The notes beneath the pieces were generated by a model. The model made no database searches, was not told the origin of the DNA, and saw only the letters and a program-made list of their open reading frames with translations. The translations under genes and the position numbers were made by a program. A DNA stretch of 64,000 bases from Nemertoderma westbladi (Eukaryota > Xenacoelomorpha > Nemertodermatida > Nemertodermatidae), in contig JAUCBJ010007462.1 of assembly GCA_032718475.1 (NCBI GenBank), positions 62,001 through 126,000 on the forward strand. The letters run 5' to 3'. Below, piece by piece: positions 41,878 to 52,366 of the stretch (position 1 is its first letter; every line of letters starts with the position of its first letter).

Positions 41878-44800
41878 GAGAGAAAGCCGCCCCAATATTA
41901 GATTATTACAACAACATATCCATTGGGTAAGAAAGTGGAGGAGAGCCAGCCCGTCTCTTAATTTTTTACTTTATATTACGCGATCAATTTTCACTCATCT
42001 CGTCATGAACCCAACATGTATGTAACCTTTTGTTAAATTTGTTGGCTTGCGGTTGTTTGGGCGGAGTGTGGTAGGCCTACACTTTTCACACTTAAATATT
42101 TTGGTTGTGAAATGTTACAGGGCATAGCGATCTGAGATATTTCATTTATATTTTATTATGAGAGGAAGAAGAACATACAACGTTATTTACTATGTAACAA
42201 AATAATTGTTTTCTGGTTTAACTTGGAAGCCTCCCCAAATAGTTTATATACAATTATATTTAAAATTATTTCCATGGTCATGGTCATTCAGCCGTCTTTA
42301 GTTAGAAATTTGTTTGCATGAAAGACAGTTTAGTTCAGTTTTTACTGATTTATTATCTCTTATCTGACTGGGGTAATAATAAAGGATAGGATAAATGGAA
42401 GCAAAGTGTGACAGTTACAAATATTTCCCCGTCACCCTAGCATGTCTTAAGTATATGATATATCAAAGGGGGAAGTTTGGATTCACTGCATAAATGCAGT
42501 TCACCAAACTTCCCCCGAATGCACATTGTAACTTCCCCCTTCCCCCAAATATCCACCGTTGAATTAATTTGAAGCGATATAATAAGTACAAAATTGTGCG
42601 AGTTTTTAATTGTGTGGTCCAATTGTTATTTGATTTCTATTTATTATTTAAAGTGCATTTAATATCACACTGGTTTTTAGAATATTATATTATACAACCT
42701 TATGTTTTATTAATTTACCCAATCGAAGCCTCATAAGGGCCGGTTATTTGTACGCATATCCCCTAATGCGCTCAGTAAGGTTCAAACAACATATTAATAT
42801 GAAAATAAAGTATCTGCAAAGAAAATAACCCAATACTATATAATTTGACCTTATTAAAAAATTTGCATTTTTGCACACTTATTTGTACAAATGCACTTTA
42901 GCAGATCGTAATGGTGGCTCTTATTTAACAAACTTATGTTTATCCTCTACCGATCTACGATGGTGTATGATCAAGTGTCAGTCGCTAAAAGTGTCAAAAA
43001 TCCAATTTAATAAATCTGGATTTGCGATTATGGACCATATTCATGGACATTTTAAGTCACTTTATATACATAAAAAGTTAAACAAATGTTACGATTATAG
43101 TTAGAAATCATTCCAAACTACATTTTAATCCAAAAAATAACATTCTACGATGAATAGAACTGGAAATAATAGTGTTTGAAATATCGAAAAAATGTTCACT
43201 ATTTAAGTGCATTTTGCACTAAGTGCACATAAGTCTTTTCCCAAGTTGTATCCTATTTCACACACTACAATCTATCCTCTATCCAATGAAAAAAGTTTCA
43301 GATTAAACGGCCCTGTAGAACCGAAGTTATTTATGTTTAAAAATAGTCACTCGAAAATTTCAAATTCTCTTGATCACATAGTCTAGTGGTTATCAATCAC
43401 GTTAATGAAACCTAAGTTCGCGGGTTCGAAATCCAATATTGACCTGACCCATTCTTATTTTTTTTGCAAAAAAAATTATTTTTATTTTTTCACTAAAATC
43501 GCTCTAACTTCGGTTCTGGTGGTCCAAATTGAATAAAATTGGTATATTCTTTGCCGTAATTTTTTTCTTAATCTTTTGAGAAGGGGTTATTTTTGGCCCC
43601 AAAAAAATTTAAAAAAAGGGCCAAAATAACGCGATATTTTTCGACCCTTAAAATTCGTAATTTTAATTATATATGTTAAGATAAAAGATAGCGGAGTTAA
43701 TTTGATACTTTTTACAGGTTCTTTTGGCGCAATACGCTAAATTATAATGGAATAGCGATTTGTTAAAAAAAAAATTTTTCGTCCCTTTTTATAAATATTA
43801 TATTTCACACGATCGCCTGCCGCTCCAGTTTTATAACACCTCCGGCGCTGTGATTAACGCTGTTAGATATATAATTTAACGCACTATAAGTCTGTGTAAA
43901 CAAATCTCCCGTAAGTTAAGTAGTTTTCGAGCTAGACGATTTCCCGCGAAGCAAGTTTGAAGCGCGAAATTATAATTTTGGCCCTCATTTTTTTAATATC
44001 ATCCTTGGAGTAAAACCGATAGCATATTTGAATTCCCCGTATGGATATTGACTGTATAGAATGTACCTTTACCAACTAAAGTTAAAAATAAAAAATTATT
44101 CGATAAAAACTACTTTACAAATTCTGGCCCTTTTTGGCCCCTATTGCCGACATATTTTTTGTACCCCCATTCGATAGGAACGTAGCCCCAATGGTCTTCT
44201 ACGAGTTTCATAAAAGAATTAGTGGATTCCTACCAGCGTTGTCGAATTAAACATTTCGGAAATAAGTTTTCCAAAAAAGACGGACAAAAACGTACAAATT
44301 TACAGCCCCTTTTTCCACCCGAAATTTTAATAAATATCTTACCCCCATTCGATACGAAGGTAGTACCACTCTTCCCCTTTCCAACCGCGTTACTTTCGTC
44401 CCCGTACGATTAATATTAGCCGAGTTATAGCGGATCCCGCAAAGTCATTTTGTCCGTTTTTTCAACTTTGACGGACATTTTCGGAAAAAAGGCGTGGTAA
44501 TCTTTTTTGAAAAAAAAAACGAATTCACTAATTAATCCCTTCTATCGTATCCCGGCGTCGGCTAAGCAATAACCTAGGGTTTTTTCGAGCCACTGTAGAG
44601 CGCCTTTCAAAAAAATTTTAAAATTGTCGAAAAAATGACGGATTTTTGTCCGCCGTGTCCGTCGAAGGGTTAGATTTAATAATGTTAGAGTTGCTAATAT
44701 CTTAGAATTCCGAGCCGCTCCCCTGGTGAGAAAATAAAAATTTGGTCTGTTCCTTCATCGAAAAGTCCCCCAGAATCCCAAGTTAACCTATATAGTTAGC

Positions 44801-44893
44801 GATGGCCTGCGGCTTTAGGAGCGGCCGCGGTATTCACCTCCCTCATAGCGGCCGCGGCGGTGTTGCGTCAAATGGAGAAATATTTATCCCACC
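41878..44893. mobile_element. Unit A of a head-to-tail dimer (3,016 bp), unclassified
   Basis: The unit begins GAGAGAAAGCCGCCCC and ends TATTTATCC-CACC. It is repeated almost identically as unit B. No coding region larger than about 80 codons exists. It contains a perfect 13-bp-arm hairpin (42,468-42,480/42,504-42,516, arm GGGGGAAGTTTGG), a tRNA-like segment (43,378-43,435) and a NotI-type palindrome pair AGCGGCCGCGG near 44,820 and 44,848. No terminal inverted repeats are seen. Class is unknown; it could be a non-autonomous element. Confidence 0.75.
43378..43435 (+). other. tRNA-like segment in dimer unit A
   Basis: TAGTCTAGTGGTTATCA resembles a tRNA A box and D arm, and GCGGGTTCGAAATCC, about 30 bases on, resembles a B box and T arm, with an extra base. 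No complete cloverleaf or matching acceptor stem is evident. It is more likely a decayed tRNA-derived promoter (SINE-like) than a working tRNA gene. Confidence 0.45.
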
Positions 44894-47800
44894 GAGAGAA
44901 AGCCGCCCCAATATTAGATTATAACAACAACATTTCCATTGGGTAAGAAAGTGGAGAAGAGCCAGGCCCGACTCTCAATTTTTTAGTTTATATTACGCGA
45001 TCAATTTTCACTCATCTCGTCATGAACACAACATGTATGTAAACTTTTGATAAATTTGTTGGCTATGCGTTTGCGGCTGTTTGGGCGGGGTGTGGTAGGC
45101 CTACACTTTTCACACTGAAACATTTTGGTTGTGAAATGTTACAGGGCGCAGCGATCAGAGATATTTCATATATATTTTATTATGAGAGGAAGAAGAACAT
45201 ACAACGTTATTTACTATATTATATGTAACGAAATAATTGTTTTTGGGTTTGGAAGCCTCCCCAAAGAGTTGATATACGATTATATTTAAAATTATTTCCA
45301 TGGTCATGGTCATTCACCCGTCTTTAATTAGAAATTTGTTTGCATGAAAGACAGTTTAGTTTGGTTTTTACTGATTATTATCTCTTATCTGACTGGGGTA
45401 ATAATAAAGGATAGGATAAATGGAAGCAAAGTGTGACAGTAACAATTATTTCCCTGACAACCGAGCATGTCTTAAGTATACGATATATAAAAGGGGAAGT
45501 TTGGATTCACTGCATAAATGCAGTTCACCAAACTTCCCCCGAATGCACACTGTAACTTCCCCCTTCCCCCAAATATCCATTGTTAAATTAATTTGAAGCG
45601 ATATAATAAGTACAAAATTGTGCGAGTTTTTAATTGTGTAGTCCATTTGTTATTTGATCTCTATTTATTGTTTAAAGTGCATTTAATATCACACTGGTTT
45701 TTTAGAATATTACAACCTTATGTTTTATTTATTAACCCAATCGAAGCCTTAATAAGGGCCGCTTATTTGTACGCATATCCCTAATGCGCTCAGTATGAGC
45801 CAAACAACATATTAATATGAAAATAAAGTATCTGCAAAGAAACGAACCCAATGCTATATAATTTGACCTTATTAAAAAATTTGCACTTTTGCACACTTAT
45901 TTGTACAAGTGCACTTCAGCAGATCGTAATGGTGGTTCTTATTTAACAAACTTATGTTTATCCTCTACCGATCTACGATGGTGTATGATCAAGTGTCAGT
46001 CGCTAAAAGTGTCAAAAATCCAATTTAATAAATCTGGATTTGCGATTATGGACCATATTCATGGACATTTTAAGTCACTTTATATACATAAAAAGTTAAA
46101 CAAATGTTACGATTATAGTTAGAAATCATTCCAAACTACATTTTAATCCAAAAAATAACATTCTACGATGAATAGAACTGGAAATAATAGTGTTTGAAAT
46201 ATCGAAAAAATGTTCACTATTTAAGTGCATTTTGCACTAAGTGCACATAAGTCTTTTCCCAAGTTGTATCCTATTTCACACACTACAATCTATCCTCTAT
46301 CCAATGAAAAAAGTTTCAGATTAAACGGCCCTGTAGAACCGAAGTTATTTATGTTTAAAAATAGTCACTCGAAAATTTCAAATTCTCTTGATCACATAGT
46401 CTAGTGGTTATCAATCACGTTAATGAAACCTAAGTTCGCGGGTTCGAAATCCAATATTGACCTGACCCATTCTTATTTTTTTTGCAAAAAAAATTATTTT
46501 TATTTTTTCACTAAAATCGCTCTAACTTCGGTTCTGGTGGTCCAAATTGAATAAAATTGGTATATTCTTTGCCGTAATTTTTTTCTTAATCTTTTGAGAA
46601 GGGGTTATTTTTGGCCCCAAAAAAATTTAAAAAAAGGGCCAAAATAACGCGATATTTTTCGACCCTTAAAATTCGTAATTTTAATTATATATGTTAAGAT
46701 AAAAGATAGCGGAGTTAATTTGATACTTTTTACAGGTTCTTTTGGCGCAATACGCTAAATTATAATGGAATAGCGATTTGTTAAAAAAAAAATTTTTCGT
46801 CCCTTTTTATAAATATTATATTTCACACGATCGCCTGCCGCTCCAGTTTTATAATACCTCCGGCGCTGTGATTAACGCTGTTAGATATATAATTTAACGC
46901 ACTATAAGTCTGTGTAAACAAATCTCCCGTAAGTTAAGTAGTTTTCGAGCTAGACGATTTCCCGCGAAGCAAGTTTGAAGCGCGAAATTATAATTTTGGC
47001 CCTCATTTTTTTAATATCATCCTTGGAGTAAAACCGATAGCATATTTGAATTCCCCGTATGGATATTGACTGTATAGAATGTACCTTTACCAACTAAAGT
47101 TAAAAATAAAAAATTATTCGATAAAAACTACTTTACAAATTCTGGCCCTTTTTGGCCCCTATTGCCGACATATTTTTTGTACCCCCATTCGATAGGAACG
47201 TAGCCCCAATGGTCTTCTACGAGTTTCATAAAAGAATTAGTGCGATTCCTACCAGCGTTGTCGAATTAAACATTTCGGAAATAAGTTTTCCAAAAAAGAC
47301 GGACAAAAACGTACAAATTTACAGCCCCTTTTTCCACCCGAAATTTTAATAAATATCTTACCCCCATTCGATACGAAGGTAGTACCACTCTTCCCCTTTC
47401 CAACCGCGTTAATTTCGTCCCCGTACGATTAATATTAGCCGAGTCAGAGCGGATCCCGCAAAGCCATTTTGTCCGTTTTTTCAAATTTGACTGACAATTT
47501 CGGGAAAAAAGCGTGGTAATCTTTTTTGAAAAAAAAAACGAATTCACTAATTAATCCCTTCTATCCTATCCCGGCGTCGGTTAAGCAATAACCTAGGGTT
47601 TTTTCGAGCCACTGTAGAGCGCCTTTCAAAAAATTTTTAAAATTGTCAAAAAAATGACGGTTTTTTGTCCGCCGTGTCCGTCGAGGGGATAGATTTGCTA
47701 ATGTTAGAGTGGCTAATATCTTAGAATTCCGAGTCGCTCCCCTGGTGCGAAAATAAAAAAAATTGGTCTGTTCCTTCATCGAAAAGTCCCCCAGAATCCC

Positions 47801-47914
47801 AAGTTAACCTATATAGTTAGCGATGGCCTGCGGCTTTAGGAGCGGCCGCGGTATTCACCTCCCTCATAGCGGCCGCGGCGGTGTTGCGTCAAATGGAGAA
47901 ATATTTATCCCACC
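44894..47914. mobile_element. Unit B of the head-to-tail dimer (3,021 bp)
   Basis: It repeats unit A in the same orientation with scattered substitutions and small indels, many in the first 900 bases and few from about 45,900 on. It carries the same hairpin (arms 45,493-45,504 and 45,528-45,539), tRNA-like segment and NotI-type palindromes. It ends CACC, after which LINE C2 resumes. Confidence 0.78.
46391..46448 (+). other. tRNA-like segment in dimer unit B
   Basis: Same as 43,378-43,435, with A-box-like TAGTCTAGTGG and B-box-like GGTTCGAAATCC conserved. Confidence 0.45.
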
Positions 47915-48036
47915 AAGGATTATCAGTCACTGGGCCAGTATTGTGGAACAGTCTCCCCTCTAGTCTAATTATTAGCAACTCTAAATTTTCATTTAAACGT
48001 CAATTTAAAACATACCTATTTGAACACATGACGTAA
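47915..48036 (+). pseudogene. C-terminal end of LINE C2 ORF2
   Basis: QGLSVTGPVLWNSLP and FKRQFKTYLFEH match the final block of LINE C1 (RSLSYLGPSIWNEIP...FSKNLKKHLLQHL). It directly continues the reading broken at 41,874. Confidence 0.85.
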
Positions 48037-48448
48037 CGTCATAATAATACATTACACAATATCTCCCTATATGTCTGGCTCTATCTTATTATATTTCCTG
48101 CTCACATACACTGCGACTGGACTGTTTCTTCATTACACAGTGTATTGTAAAATGGTTAATTAAATTATTATATTTCCTTGTGATCCTGATCAACAATTAT
48201 TAAAGGTTTATAACAGTTCTTATTTTATCTTTTTTCAAATATATAATACTTAGTTACATATACAGTACATTTACCCTTGGTCGGTTGGCAGCCTCGACTA
48301 GCCTGGCTATTGCTGCAACCCTTACCAACCCACCGCCTCGCACACTGCATACACATTTTCTTTTTATTCCATTACAACTAAACTGTGCTTTGGTGATGGT
48401 TCTAATTATAACATTTTCCTATAAATAACAATAAACTTAAACTTAAAC

Positions 48449-50540
48449 CAATACGATGACCACAAGGCTATTGAGTGCATGTGGACCCCATCCAACGAGA
48501 TCCAGCATCAATGGAGAAAGACGGAGGAATCCCTACAGGATTGGCGCGTGATGTTTTACGACAACGAGGGAGGGTCCCATCAAGAGTGCGTAACTAGTAA
48601 GTGCATTCAAATTCGCGCGGCCGATGGTGTGACTCACATATTTATGCGCGTGAGGGCGGACCGAGAGAGACCGGAGCCCATCATAACGACGCAATATCGG
48701 CGGGGGAATGATCCCAGGGAGCAGATTTTGGAGGTATGCAGGCGAGCAGGTATGCATGGAGCAGAGCGTATCGATGCCAGGATGCTACCCAAGAAAGTTA
48801 AAGAGGCGATTCTCAACCAGGATTACGTCAAGGTGGGATCGGGTTGGAGAGCGACTTCAACGCCATGACGGATTTGGAGGATCATTTGCCGAGACCGTTT
48901 GTCGACACCAAGCTATTGTTGCTATGGGCACAGGATATTGGAATTTATAGAGAGTACCCAAACTCTGCTAAGACTGGTATGGGTTTTATAGCACATCTGT
49001 TGTACAATTGGGACTTCAAGCTGAAGACGCAAAAGAAGTACGAGGAGGCGTATGGTGAATATAACACGCCGCCGGGAGCAGAGTTCAAATCCCACTTTAA
49101 GCGGCAAGCGTTAGTGTATTGGAACATCTGCGCACCACCCCTTACGTCGCTGCAATATTATTTGGTGCTGGAGTCGAACACGGTAACTTGTTTAGTCGCA
49201 GATATCGTTGCGCGAGTTTTGAAGCGTCATCCATTGGTGTTCGGAGGAGATCAATACGTTCGCTCGAAAGGGGGAATCCAATCTGATGTGATGGAGCGTT
49301 TCTTAACCCCGTTCTTCAACCAATCGCTAGAGAACACGTCGATGGTTAGGAGAGGATTAGCGATATTCGAAGGAGTATATCGACAGAATATCGGAGATTT
49401 GGGAGACCGACCGTCGATGGAGTATCCAACGCCAGAGGCCTTGGAGAAGTGGTTCGGGAATCAAACCCGCGGGTTTGGTACTCCATCCACTTGGAGGCGG
49501 ATAGACCCATTAGAGAGGGTTGGCCGGAGACGTTAGTGGAGGTGTTCGGATTGGATCTCCCGGTGGAGAAGACATATCCGAAATGAATGCGGGAGGAAAT
49601 ATTGGAGATAGAGGACAAGGGTGAGGGGGACATGAGAGGGCCTGGTTTCCACAAGCGCGTAGGTGCAAGTTGTGCGGCAGCACAAGGCATAGTCAAAAGT
49701 CATGCGGCGCTGTAGTAGAGGCGGCGCATAAGGTTTGTCGTTGGTGCAATGAGACAGACCACTCATTCCATACGTGCACCGTCTTCATTTCTCAATGTGG
49801 ATATTGTGGGGTAAAGGGACATCGTAGCGCGAAATGTCAACTGTGTGATGATTCTTTCCAAAACCACAGCGCCAACCTACTCTGGGAAATGTTGGATAAG
49901 TGGGAGGGCGTGGCTGATTACCACATCCAAGCGCAAATGAGGTGGTTACCATTTAAAGCAGGATAAGTGTTCTGGGCGGTAGATCCATCACACATCACAT
50001 ATGAACCGTATTTGCAATCTTTACCACAATATCAGGAGCTGATACTAACCGCTCAAGACCTTCCGCAGAATACTGGAGTTATAGTTGTCAGATCATATTT
50101 TGGACAGTTGAATATGGACAATAAGTATACTTGGCACTTTGTTGCTATTTGCGACTGTATAAACAAAGGTTAATTTTCGGAGACGAGAAAGGTGGTGCGT
50201 GTGAGAGGAGATTGGAGGATGGCGGCTATACAATACCGCAACGAATTTCTGTTGACTCACGTACCGGTGGGGTCATTGACTGCCGAACGGGTGGAGCAGC
50301 AACGGACCGCGGCACCCACAGCGACAACTGCCGGAGCTCATAGCTTGCGGCAAGTACCAGAAGGAGGGGTCCTAGACAAGCGTCAGGTCAAGGACGAGCA
50401 CTATCATTCAATAATTGAAGCTCAACGTCTGCAGTGGAGGGCACAGGGCGCTTCCGAAAAGGCGCGCATGCAACTGCAGAAGGAGGAGCTGGCGGAGGCG
50501 ACCGCGGGAACACGGCAAATGGGACGAGGCTGAGGGAGGA
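48449..50540 (+). pseudogene. ORF-X4, central and C-terminal part with three zinc knuckles (element 3)
   Basis: The reading resumes after the LINE tail. WRVMFYDNEGG...IQIRAADG...LPKKVKEAILNQDYVKVGSG aligns with YMVLDDEG...LLHLAAPNGD...LPKAVQTLVREKSTTKVGSA of ORF-X1. After a frameshift near 48,850 come VDTKLLLLWAQD and KYEEAYGEY. After another near 49,540 come three perfect CX2CX4HX4C knuckles (about 49,654-49,840: CKLCGSTRHSQKSC, CRWCNETDHSFHTC, CGYCGVKGHRSAKC). The conserved LWEMLDKWEGVADYHIQAQMRW block then matches X1's FEEWADVGAM...EFRW. A TAA at 49,964 and a Gln/Glu/Arg-rich tail follow. It is strongly diverged from X1 but keeps the same architecture. Confidence 0.8.
49461..49478. repeat. 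Recurrent palindrome P18, copy 3
   Basis: TCAAACCCGCGGGTTTGG has a perfect 16-bp core. It lies inside the ORF-X4 frame and encodes NQTRGFG, a different frame from copies 1 and 2. Confidence 0.8.
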
Positions 50541-50857
50541 GTATCAGCCGAGAGACAGCCGGGGCCCAGGGAACATCGTTGCCGGTTCCAGGAAGTGACT
50601 CCTCACGGACGCCGTCAACTGAGTCCACAGGAGGAAGACTGGTGTATCTGGGGAGGGGGCGAAAGAGGGGAGTGAGCCCGAAGAACCCAGGAGCGAGTCG
50701 ATAAAGCGATAATATCACAGACTTTAGACGTATACATCATCGTCGCTCTGATGTATATCGTAGCGTTTAGTAAAACAATCTACTGGACTCATATACACTA
50801 GTCATATTCATTTTAGAGTTTTATATTATGAGAAAGGCGAAGGAGGTGATTGGGGAG

Positions 50858-50875
50858 ACAAACCTGCGGGTTTGG
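50858..50875. repeat. Recurrent palindrome P18, copy 4
   Basis: ACAAACCTGCGGGTTTGG lies in non-coding sequence 3' of ORF-X4. Outer segments GGTGA/TCACC could lengthen the hairpin. Confidence 0.75.
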
Positions 50876-50924
50876 CTTACTCCTTTCACCTGCCCTAGCC
50901 AGGGTTTTTTATTAAGTAGATCGT

Positions 50925-51105
50925 CAATTTGTAAATGAAAGAGCAATATTTTTGTAAATTTAATTAGTATGTAGTAATCATTATGTAGTAAGAGAAAGCA
51001 ATATTTTTGTAAATTTAATTTGTATTTAGTAATCATTATGCACTGAGAGAGATAATATTTTGTAAATTTGATTTGTATGTAAAATCATTATGAAATATCT
51101 ATGGC
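50925..51105 (+). repeat. AT-rich tandem repeat, about three 60-70 bp units
   Basis: Units contain AATATTTTTGTAAATTTAAT followed by TAGTAATCATTATG. The array lies between ORF-X4 and the LTR of element 3. Confidence 0.75.
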
Positions 51106-51209
51106 AATATTTGTATATATTAGAACTATTATATTACCAAGTTATTAGATTATTTGAAGGTAAATTTTAGTTGTTTGTTTACATCGCCCTATATTCTTCT
51201 ACAATTGGA

Positions 51210-51230
51210 GGGAAACATTGCTTGTTTCCC
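51210..51230 (+). promoter_or_regulatory. Stem-loop just upstream of the element 3 LTR
   Basis: GGGAAAC-ATTGCTT-GTTTCCC is a 7-bp perfect stem with a 7-base loop, nine bases before the LTR start. It parallels the hairpins before the LTRs of elements 1 and 2, though the sequence is unrelated. Confidence 0.65.
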
Positions 51231-51239
51231 TTGGAGCGG

Positions 51240-52017
51240 TGTTACGATATATGGCGCTGTGTACTATTATCAGCCCATTATACAGTATAAATATTTAGAT
51301 AAGCCATAATGACGCGCACCCATATTTAGATAAGGAAAATAAAATATCAATATTTATGAATCTTATCCATTTTGTATAGTATGTAGCCCTACCTACGTAA
51401 TTTTTAAATAAAACTAAATAAATAATATTTACAGTAGCAAGTTTCCTATAAAATTCTTGATGCAAGCTTGCTGTTATGGTATTAATAGGATTAATCGTGT
51501 ATTTGCATTAATTTCCGTTATATTTGCGCTAAATTAGATCGTATTGTATGTACTGTGTTTTTAGTATCGCGAAATTAAGTAACGCAACCATTACCATATA
51601 TGGTAATAATTTGTGATTCTGGGAGGCATTAGGTTCTCAATCCGGCTTCCTTATTGGCCTAGCTATTCCAGGTTGGTCTAATGGGAGCGCGGATTGGGGA
51701 ACCAATGAGAGGATTATTGCATCATCCTTTATGAATCACCTATAAATTGGCTGTATTTCCGGTATGTGCATCTCAGTAATTTTCTCTCAGTCATCTATAA
51801 TCTCTGTTTTTGGACCCTAAAGTTTGTTTCTTGCAATAATTCGCAATTTTGTAATTTCTGCTTTATTCTTTGCTGTGTTTCTCAATCAATCTTAATGGTT
51901 ACTGAAAATTACAATTTCAAACTATGATTTCTACCCTTTGATTAATAGTCCTATGTGATTTAAGATGCGATAATTCCACGGGATTTTCTTTAGACTGTCA
52001 GACTGTTTGTGATTGCA
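51240..52017 (+). repeat. Probable 3' LTR of BEL/Pao element 3
   Basis: It begins TGTTACGATA after the purine-rich TTGGAGCGG, as BEL LTRs do. A TATA-like CTATAAATTGG at about 51,739 could serve the promoter. The 3' end is uncertain; TTGCA at 52,013-52,017 is one candidate. No second copy is available in the window to define it. Confidence 0.55.
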
Positions 52018-52354
52018 TGCGCCGCTACGGTAGCTATTCATTCTAATGGAGGGCTAAGGTACCGGTAGGCGCGGCGGGCGCACCGGGGGGTAGCGATGAA
52101 GGGAGTGCAGAGGATTCAAAGGCGAGCAACGCTGGCGGGGGGTCACCGTTGCGGTCGGAAGGTTGGCAGTGGGGACAGAAGACCAGTAGCCGGGACAGTA
52201 ATAGGGGGCTGATGATCCAGATTTTGTAAGGAAGCCTATATGTACCCGGGAGAGGCCTTCGTGTCTTACACTGCAAACTGCTAACAGTTAAGTATCGACT
52301 ATTGATTGCTACGCTGATTTGTGTATTGCTAAAGTGTGCCTGATTCTTAATTAT
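52018..52354. other. Sequence between element 3 LTR and LINE B, no gene seen
   Basis: It contains a GC-rich stretch (52,060-52,200) and no supported frame. It could still be LTR or host DNA. Confidence 0.4.
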
Positions 52355-52366
52355 GAATGCTTAGAT
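52355..52366 (+). repeat. Target-site duplication (left) of LINE B
   Basis: GAATGCTTAGAT is repeated exactly at 54,890-54,901. Confidence 0.9.

Larger units (their letters stand above)
37296..48448 (+). mobile_element. CR1/L2-like LINE (copy C2), two-ORF, interrupted by a 6-kb dimer
   Basis: The order is 5' region, ORF1 (37,357-38,401), intergenic sequence, ORF2 with N-terminal zinc finger, endonuclease and RT (38,683 to 41,874 and 47,915-48,036), a 3' UTR and a tail of AAACTT repeats (48,431-48,448). Its ORF2 is related to copy C1 but is heavily mutated. It interrupts ORF-X4. The 5' boundary is approximate. No target duplication was found. Confidence 0.82.
33346..52017 (+). mobile_element. 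BEL/Pao element 3 (plus strand), 5'-truncated, with nested insertions
   Basis: A third, clearly different BEL/Pao element follows head-to-head against element 2. It has integrase (to 35,106), a spacer, ORF-X4 in two parts (35,881-37,295 and 48,449-50,540), an AT-rich repeat region, a hairpin, a purine-rich stretch and an LTR start TGTTACG at 51,240. Gag and RT are absent. A LINE occupies 37.3-48.4 kb. The LTR 3' end is uncertain, so the end given is approximate. Confidence 0.75.

Noticed and set aside
42871-43104. A 77-codon ORF conserved in both dimer units
   Set aside because: The whole units are nearly identical, so conservation of this frame carries no weight, and no domain is visible.
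43378-43435. A functional tRNA gene
   Set aside because: No complete cloverleaf or acceptor stem can be drawn and the B box has an extra base. Kept only as a tRNA-like segment.
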